A stretch of 64,000 nucleotides of DNA, taken from Globisporangium splendens (Eukaryota > Oomycota > Peronosporomycetes > Pythiales > Pythiaceae). The stretch covers positions 620,001 to 684,000 of the forward strand of contig VFIW01000004.1 of the NCBI GenBank assembly GCA_006386115.1, written 5' to 3'. The notes below the pieces were generated by a model. The model searched no databases and had not been told where the DNA came from. It was given only the letters and a program-made list of their open reading frames with translations. The translations under genes and the position numbers were made by a program. This document shows positions 57,763-64,000 of this stretch, one piece after another (the first letter of the stretch is position 1; each line of letters starts with the position of its first letter).

Positions 57763-58877
57763 TCACGACGAGTGGTAGACGCGCATGATATACGATGCGA
57801 CGTCCAGGAGCTGGAAGTGTTCGCTCGCGCCGTCGACGAGCTTCTTGTCGGCCTCGGCGATCCGCAGACACAGCTTCGCCTTCTTCGTGTCGCTGAGCTT
57901 GGAGTTCGTGAGCACGTCGCCACTGAGCTGCTTCAGGACCGTGAGCACCGGGTACCCGGACATGAGGATGTTCTCGATCTCGACCTTCATCTTGTCAAAA
58001 CTGTTGGATGCGACAGATTTCCAGAAAAGCTCCAGGAGCTCAGGGGGTGCCAGGCCAGCAACAGCAATGACGTCGTCCTTGGAAAGCGGTTCGTCGCCGC
58101 ACAACTGCTTTGCGCTCTGCAAAAAGTTGATGGCTTTACGCAGGTCACCATTAGAGCACTCAAGCAGCGAGTCGATCACTTCGTCGCTCGACTCGACGTG
58201 CTCCTTCTGACAAATGTACTGGATGCGCGCCGTCATGGACATTTTCTCGAGAGGCGCAAAGCGGAATTTCGCGCAACGCGACGCCACAGGCTCGATGATG
58301 CGGCTCACGTAGTTACAGATGAGGCAGAAGCGCGTGACCTTCGAATAGTTCTCCATCATGCGACGCAGCGCCGACTGCGCATCACCAGTCATCGAATCTG
58401 CTTCGTCCAGCACGATGATCTTGAACGGCGGCATCGTGCTCGAGCCACTGATCGCACCCTGTGCGAACCCCTTCACCTTCTCACGCACGACGCTGATACC
58501 ACGATCATCGGACGCATTGAGCTCCAGAAAGCGTCCGTTCTTGCGGAAGTCCGGACCAAACAGTTGACGCGCCACGGCGACGATCGTCGACGTCTTGCCC
58601 GTGCCGGGCGGTCCGTAGAACAGCAAATGCGGCAACTGGCCGCTCGCGATCGACGTTTTCAGCGTTGCAACGACGTGCTCCTGGTGGGAAATCTCGTCGA
58701 CATTCTTTGGACGGCTTCACAATCACATACATACACACACACACTCATTAGATGCTCGCGCTCAGTCTCCACGGGCATTCGCTGGCTGCAGGAGATAGAT
58801 GCATTCACGTACTACTTCTCGACCCAGGGCAACACCGTTGGGACGGCTTCGGCCTTGGTCGGACGGGCGGAGAACAT
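57763..58877 (-). CDS. Replication factor C subunit, RFC4 type (yeast Rfc2)
   Basis: Exon 1 is 58877-58813 and exon 2 is 58714-57763, giving 338 aa. The junction rebuilds WVEKYRPKNVDEISHQEHVV, the entry motif of small RFC subunits. AAA+ features: LLFYGPPGTGKTSTIVAVAR (Walker A), LDEADSMT (Walker B), FCLICNYVSRIIEPVASRCA (sensor and the SRC arginine finger), and a C-terminal collar (SEHFQLLDVAS). RFC loads PCNA on DNA at replication and repair. The N-terminus MFSARPTKAEAVP is typical in length. Assignment to the RFC4/Rfc2 branch rests on GDLRKAINFLQSA and the long ASDDRGISVVREKVKGFAQ block, and is likely but not proven against RFC2 or RFC5. Confidence 0.88.
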
Positions 58878-59284
58878 GCTGCCAGTCTGTCTGTGTGTCG
58901 AGCGAGAGAGCGTCGCGCAAATTTATGGCGGGGCTTTTGGAGCTCTTCCCGCCAAAAACTGCTCAGCGCCAAAACCAGAGACTCGAATCTCTCTCTATAG
59001 TGACGCTAATAATCTGTACCGACTGTTTTGGCTCGAGTTGGCAACACGCACGATGCATCCATCCTCTGTAGTCTCATGCACAACTGCAATTGTGCGGTGA
59101 AAGTAAGCGAATAACAGCACAAAAATCAATGGTTTATATTTATATATATATATATGCGAATACGACCCGGCCACGGAGGTATGGAAGCTGTTCAGCACTA
59201 CATACTTGAGGGTGTGTGCTGTCCAGCTTCTCTTGGATGAGCCACATTTTTCCTCAGTAACAAACACAGACACTGCCGAACGAT
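58878..59284. other. Spacer between RFC and NADPH oxidase genes
   Basis: About 400 bp with a TA run at about 59134-59154. Nothing else recognised. Confidence 0.5.
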
Positions 59285-61906
59285 TTACGCAAATTTCTCC
59301 GAGTGGTAGTCGAAAACGGTACCGCCGGGTTGCGTGGACGAATATTTCTTGCACATCTCGTCCAAGATCTTCTCAAGCGCATGAGGACCACAGAAGAAGA
59401 CACCGATTTCCTCGCCTGGGTGCTTTGCGGCGGCATCTTGGAACACTTGGTCCCAGTCCGGGCGACCAAAGTGGGTTAACTGACCTTTCTTGGCTTTCAG
59501 ACCAGACACAAAATCTTGACCGGTTTGCTCGTGCACGAACTGCTGGAACATCTGCAATTGCGACGTGTTCTCGCCACCTCTCACGGTACTTAAATATTGG
59601 TGCGTCTCAATGACGTTGTCACGATCCATATTTGAGATCTGGTTGATGGTGCTTTCAAACCAACCGAGGGATTCTTGTGCTCTCGTGACCCAGTGGAAAT
59701 ACAACTTCTGGATCTTGAAAGTACTTGGGTGACGCACGTGCTTGCAGTTGAGGCAACGGTACTCTTCCCAAAGGTGGACAACATCCTTCAAAATGGAGGC
59801 GAACGGAGTGACACCGATACCACCAGCCACACAAATCACAGTCTTGTAACGATGGTAGTCTTGAGTAGGAGCTCCAACTGGACCGTCCAAGTACACATCA
59901 GGGTACTCGAGCTTGTTTTCGTGGCAATCCGCGATCAGTCGGTGCAGTGCACCAGTCCAGTCACCAGCTTTACGCACGTGAATGCTGACGTAGTTGTCAC
60001 CAGGAGCCGACGAAATCGTGAACGGGTGCCACTCGTGGGTTGAAATGGTCGGACAGTTGATAAACAGGTACATACCCGGACGGTACACAAATCTCTTTGG
60101 CTTTTCCATAAAGAGAGCGCAGGTACCTTCCAGTTCGACGGCTTCCATGATGCGGACAGGAGCAGCAAACATCTTGGCGTAGCGGAAACGACGTTCTATC
60201 AAGTAGATTGCAAATGGCGGACCAATCCACCAGTAAGAACTGGCGTGGGCAAGCCACGAAGCCGAACCGTGGAAGCAGAGGATCAAAAGGAATGGCCCAA
60301 ACAACATGTGCGAGTACCAAAACCAGTTAAATCGACCTTGACGGAACTTTGGGATCGCTGCCAAAGGGAACGATATTGCCGTGATCAGCAGAAGCAGCAC
60401 TCCAGTCCACACCGGGATAGCTTGCAACGTATCGGTAAAAGCAGGCTTGTTACCGTTCTCATCGTAGCCTGGGACGCCGCGCGTCACGAAGACAGAGCTA
60501 CCGATTTCCTCAGGCGTGGCAAGCAAGTACAGATGGATTTCGTTGCTCACATGAGCGGCCGTGTGGATGAGACCTGCCGTAAGCAGCGTGATACCGCAGA
60601 TCTTGTGGAACTCAATGTGGTCATCAAAAGGGATGTACTTCCACATAAGGCGACTTCTCTTCATCACTTGGGTGATTGAACGGCACATTGGAAGGAGCAC
60701 GAACAAACAGTTGAGCATCGCGACTTGGGCACAGCCACGCGCGATTCTCAGGCCCCACCCAAGAGCAGGATCCACTTTGTAGTGATAAAACTTGAGCCAG
60801 AATGCCAGATTGTTGCAGATAAAGTAAAAGAAGAGCCACCAGATGCGAAGCTCGTTTGCTTCGTACCACGTGTGAAACTTGCTCTTCTTGCGACGCGCAC
60901 GCGCCGATGAAAACTTTTCCTCTTTCTTGCTGACCCCGTACGAGCCATCAACGTACGAGTGGAACACGTACTTGAACTGGTCGTAGGACATCGTGCCGTC
61001 CTTGACATTCGCCTTGCGAAACATCAGCGTCGCAACAGTCTTGAAATCCGTACCGACGACTTCAATCTTGGCCGACGAAAAGTTTCCAGACAACAGCGTC
61101 ACGATCTGATCCTCTGTGACGAAACCACATCCACTGGCATCCAACGTATCGAAAATGAACTTTAACTTCTCTTCCACACCGACATCGAGATCCATGACAG
61201 CGTCGATCAAGATTGCATTGCCATCAATCATCCCGTCTTCGCCATCGTACTGATCGTACTCGTCGCCATTGACTTCGAACGCTTGGGAAAATGTCGCGCG
61301 ATCAATGTAACCCTGTTTGTTGGTCATACCACCCATCACATCGCGAAGCGCCTGCAACTTGGCCATAGGCGTGAATTCACCCATATCATCTTGCCCGATC
61401 GCGATCGAGTATTTCTGCTCAAACGCGCAGTCACCCAAGATCGGTACCGACACGACATCACTGGCGGCATTCGGCCCGCAAAGCGACGGGTTGTACGCCC
61501 CCGAAACGTTCGAAAACCGCGAAAGACGCGACAGGCGTTCGTTGACCACCGAAGAACGCAGCATCGCGTCCACATTCGGGCGGCGACGTCTACGGTTGTT
61601 GCCGTCATTGCCGTTCGCGCCAACCATGTTGACTTGCGTGCTGCTCATACCGAGGAACTGGTCGCTGCTCATGAAGTTGCTCTTGGTGACCTGCTTGATC
61701 TCGGGCGGGTTCACTTGCAGGCGCGCCGTCGAGATACCCTTCTGCGGCGGGATCATGTTGGGTCCGTTGCGGCGGTGGTTGGGCGACGGCGTGGAGATGT
61801 CGATGAACGTCTCGCCGTTCGCCGGCGTGTTGTCCCGCTCGTCGTCGTGCATGGCGTTGCCCGGGAGGAGGCCCGCGTTCTGCATCTTCTGGCGCTCGCG
61901 CGACAT
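59285..61906 (-). CDS. NADPH oxidase (NOX/RBOH type)
   Basis: 873 aa, one exon. N-terminal 130 residues are Asn/Arg-rich and disordered. An EF-hand-like region follows (about 175-315), including DASGCGFVTEDQ, where loop position 12 is Gln, so calcium binding is doubtful. A ferric-reductase membrane domain of six helices has two His pairs spaced for two hemes: HKICGITLLTAGLIH (H-x13-H) and HMLFGPFLLILCFH (H-x12-H). The cytosolic part has HPFTISSAPGD (FAD), GGIGVTPFASIL and FFCGPHALEK (NADPH) and ends in F-A after an Asp/Tyr/His-rich tail. It passes electrons from NADPH to O2, making superoxide, used in signalling and development. The start is supported by an initiator 18 bp upstream. Confidence 0.93.
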   Translation of the reverse strand: MSRERQKMQNAGLLPGNAMHDDERDNTPANGETFIDISTPSPNHRRNGPNMIPPQKGISTARLQVNPPEIKQVTKSNFMSSDQFLGMSSTQVNMVGANGNDGNNRRRRRPNVDAMLRSSVVNERLSRLSRFSNVSGAYNPSLCGPNAASDVVSVPILGDCAFEQKYSIAIGQDDMGEFTPMAKLQALRDVMGGMTNKQGYIDRATFSQAFEVNGDEYDQYDGEDGMIDGNAILIDAVMDLDVGVEEKLKFIFDTLDASGCGFVTEDQIVTLLSGNFSSAKIEVVGTDFKTVATLMFRKANVKDGTMSYDQFKYVFHSYVDGSYGVSKKEEKFSSARARRKKSKFHTWYEANELRIWWLFFYFICNNLAFWLKFYHYKVDPALGWGLRIARGCAQVAMLNCLFVLLPMCRSITQVMKRSRLMWKYIPFDDHIEFHKICGITLLTAGLIHTAAHVSNEIHLYLLATPEEIGSSVFVTRGVPGYDENGNKPAFTDTLQAIPVWTGVLLLLITAISFPLAAIPKFRQGRFNWFWYSHMLFGPFLLILCFHGSASWLAHASSYWWIGPPFAIYLIERRFRYAKMFAAPVRIMEAVELEGTCALFMEKPKRFVYRPGMYLFINCPTISTHEWHPFTISSAPGDNYVSIHVRKAGDWTGALHRLIADCHENKLEYPDVYLDGPVGAPTQDYHRYKTVICVAGGIGVTPFASILKDVVHLWEEYRCLNCKHVRHPSTFKIQKLYFHWVTRAQESLGWFESTINQISNMDRDNVIETHQYLSTVRGGENTSQLQMFQQFVHEQTGQDFVSGLKAKKGQLTHFGRPDWDQVFQDAAAKHPGEEIGVFFCGPHALEKILDEMCKKYSSTQPGGTVFDYHSEKFA

Positions 61907-61923
61907 CCTTGGGGCGGCGAGAC

Positions 61924-61940
61924 GAATTGCGGAATGACCA
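61924..61940 (-). promoter_or_regulatory. Oomycete initiator for the NADPH oxidase gene
   Basis: The minus strand reads TGGTCATTCCGCAATTC, a close fit to the Inr consensus. It lies 18-34 bp from the ATG at 61906, so the leader is very short. Confidence 0.7.
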
Positions 61941-64000
61941 GTCGAGAGTCAACCTGCGAGACAAGGCGCTGCCATTGTGGACCGATTGGCGTGGGAGCGA
62001 GGGGGCGGGGAAGAGAGGGATGCGAGTGAGCGCGCTGGCTATCTGGCACTTTTTCACAGCTGCGACCCGTCAGCTGACTGCTCTGACTGTCCTGTCTCTT
62101 TCCCCACGCGTTTTTAACGGCACAAACGTGCGAGCATTGGCCAACCCCTGCGCTTGCATGCTTGACTGAACGAAACGTCAGGTGGCAATATATGAAGGTC
62201 TGTATGGTTCATTAAAGTTTCAATGCCGAACAATTGCTGGCTTGGCTGCTGAACTCACTGAGATGTGTGGGTCATGTTTTCGAAGTTCGAAGATGGACAC
62301 GGTGTAAAAGAACCTGATGTGGCAACTGACTTGGAAATTGCATGCACCAAAATGTGCAAAAGTAAGAATCGGAGCAACGCAGCACCGCCAGCTGGTTTTC
62401 GTGAAGGTTGAGCAATTGATGGCCATCGGGGGGAGAAAATGGACGCCCGCATTGGCGACAGATATTGCACTCGCGTTTGTAATCGTCCGCCCACGGTTTG
62501 CAATGCGATGGCGCTCTGTGAGCTCTATTCTCCCTTTGGCATTTCGATTTCTGGCCGTCGCTGGTCTATGCTGCGTGGTCAATCCAACGATGTGTGTGTG
62601 TTTTTATATCGCTACAAAGCCAAAGTGAGTGCAAGATACAAAGAAATGAGCAAAATACAAAGCAATTAATGCTCCACAAAGAAACGAAGGAAAGCCCATC
62701 AATTAATGCACACCGAGCTGTTCATTTCTGGCTCTCTCGTTTTCGCGCAGTCGTGTGACGTCTTTGGAAGGTACGAAAAGCGTTGACAGTGAGGCATCAC
62801 TATTTGCAAACAACCAAGATATTATTCTACAGCACCTACCATGCTTGAGATGTTACCCAGCAGTCTTTTACAAGCGCTGAAATGGCTCACATCTTTACAT
62901 AGAGGGCGTTCAGTCCTTTGAATGTGGAATTACTGTTTCTCTAGTCAGCAGGCGGTGCCTTGAATTACATATGTATTCAATATTCGCCATTTCAGCAGTC
63001 TCCAGTGTCCAGGATTTGGGATGCTTATCTCGAGTCCAGCTCAACGAATCACATTTCCATCGAGTACGCAAAATCTAGTTCAGTATCACTTTTGAGAGAG
63101 TTGACAACTCTTTTTATGATCCGATCTCACTGTTTATGCAAATCAGAACGTTCTTCTGTGTTGTACCGTTGCGATCGATGTGGCCCAAAATCACGCGAAC
63201 CTCTGAAAGCCAGCCGTTTGTGGGGAACGTACAGCCAACTGTTTACTCCACTTTGGACAATTTATTCCCCTTCCATCTGCAGATGGTTTCCCCGCAGAGA
63301 GGGAGTGATCAAGTTGCGTTGCGGTGCTGTACACAACAAGCACAGAATTATCGTCGACATGAACACACTATTTGCCGAAAGTATACGAAACCCAAGTGTA
63401 TTCTCAAAGCTCCTTCCAAGCCGAGAAAGTGGCGGCTAGTTTGCTTGAAAGAGTCGGGAAAAGCGTCGCGTATACGAATGCCAGCTGGTGATTCCTTGCG
63501 GCCCTGAGGTGGGCGCCACGCAGATTCCGTCGGCTGATGTGCGACTGGGATCATGGCACTGACTGACACCCGCCCATGATACGTTTGGCACACCCATGTT
63601 GTCTGCGATAATCCCGTGACGATCGCAAATAAGGATGGCACGGGAAGATCCGAGGGCTGACTGACATCTCGGTCTTCGTCCGCCATTCGAACCGCGTCAA
63701 GACAGTTCACCGACTGGAACGGCTGCCTTTTGTTAAAGGGGTGTCGCACAAACACTTTTTGGTCGTTTTTGCTCTTACATCGCTTAAAAGAGATGTGCTG
63801 AGCCTCTTTATCCCACATTTACAGTACACTTTATCTGATCTTGAACTTACAAATATCGGTAAAGTTCAGCTCAATCAATCGGCAACTCGTTGTTTGAAAT
63901 GAAAATCATGTGATTTCTTGGTTAACCGGAATCTACAGTACGGCAGACCTGGTTTGTCTGGGGAGTCGGATTAATTTGAACAACTATGAACGCTCGTGGG
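61941..64000. other. Gene-poor end of window
   Basis: About 2.0 kb of mixed composition. Open frames at 62960-63439 (plus) and 63348-63818 (minus) overlap and have normal-looking but unassignable sequence. The plus frame has Cys pairs (YRCDRCGPKSREP) that faintly recall the zinc-binding N-terminus of MULE-type transposons. No confident gene, tRNA or repeat unit is called here. Confidence 0.4.

Noticed and set aside
62960..63818. Possible MULE transposon relic
   Set aside because: Only a weak Cys-pair resemblance on the plus strand; no DDE motif, terminal repeats or target duplication visible.

Overview
The window reads as nuclear DNA of an oomycete. Coding regions are GC-rich, introns are short with GT(A/R)AG-type donors, and several genes carry a start-proximal sequence close to the oomycete initiator (consensus around TCATTYYNCAWTTT). 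The gene set fits too: WRKY19-like zinc-finger repeats, a NADPH oxidase, and a FOP/CEP43 basal-body protein as expected of a zoospore-forming organism. The genus cannot be fixed from the sequence alone. No bacterial, organellar, viral or CRISPR features are seen.

Layout. 0-8 kb: the start of a membrane-anchored protein (minus), a decayed retroelement RNase H fragment, then two TMEM135-like genes head to head (1.6-3.5 kb minus, 5.5-7.6 kb plus). These share five identical coding-exon lengths and flank a spacer with a 30-bp-arm perfect palindrome. 8-15 kb: a 1112-aa zinc-repeat protein and a 4-kb spacer. 15-27 kb: TMEM70-like mitochondrial protein with a 24-nt exon, FOP/CEP43, a CHD1-type SANT/SLIDE-CHCT protein, a Gep4-type PGP phosphatase and a hemerythrin-like protein with a possible CaaX end. 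27-35 kb: a roughly 2,500-aa SNF2 remodeler with chromo, bromo, PHD and PDZ-like modules. 36-44 kb: FAM177, a 12-exon histidyl-tRNA synthetase, an unknown nuclear-type protein, and an ankyrin/PDZ-like protein whose start codon lies in a 32-bp tandem duplication. 45-64 kb: PX-domain protein, WDR6, ATG8 (frameshifted as read), Rab1, a small ORF, SEC13, an RFC clamp-loader subunit, NADPH oxidase, and a 2-kb gene-poor end.

Functional themes. Chromatin: the remodeler has no SANT/SLIDE/CHCT tail, and a separate protein 7 kb away carries exactly these domains. Endomembrane traffic and autophagy lie together (PX, ATG8, Rab1, SEC13), though this may be chance. Mitochondrial or lipid functions are represented by TMEM70-like, PGP phosphatase, TMEM135-like and HisRS with a presequence-like N-terminus. 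Gene models were built by hand from splice signals and reading-frame continuity; exon sums are in frame for every multi-exon gene except ATG8.
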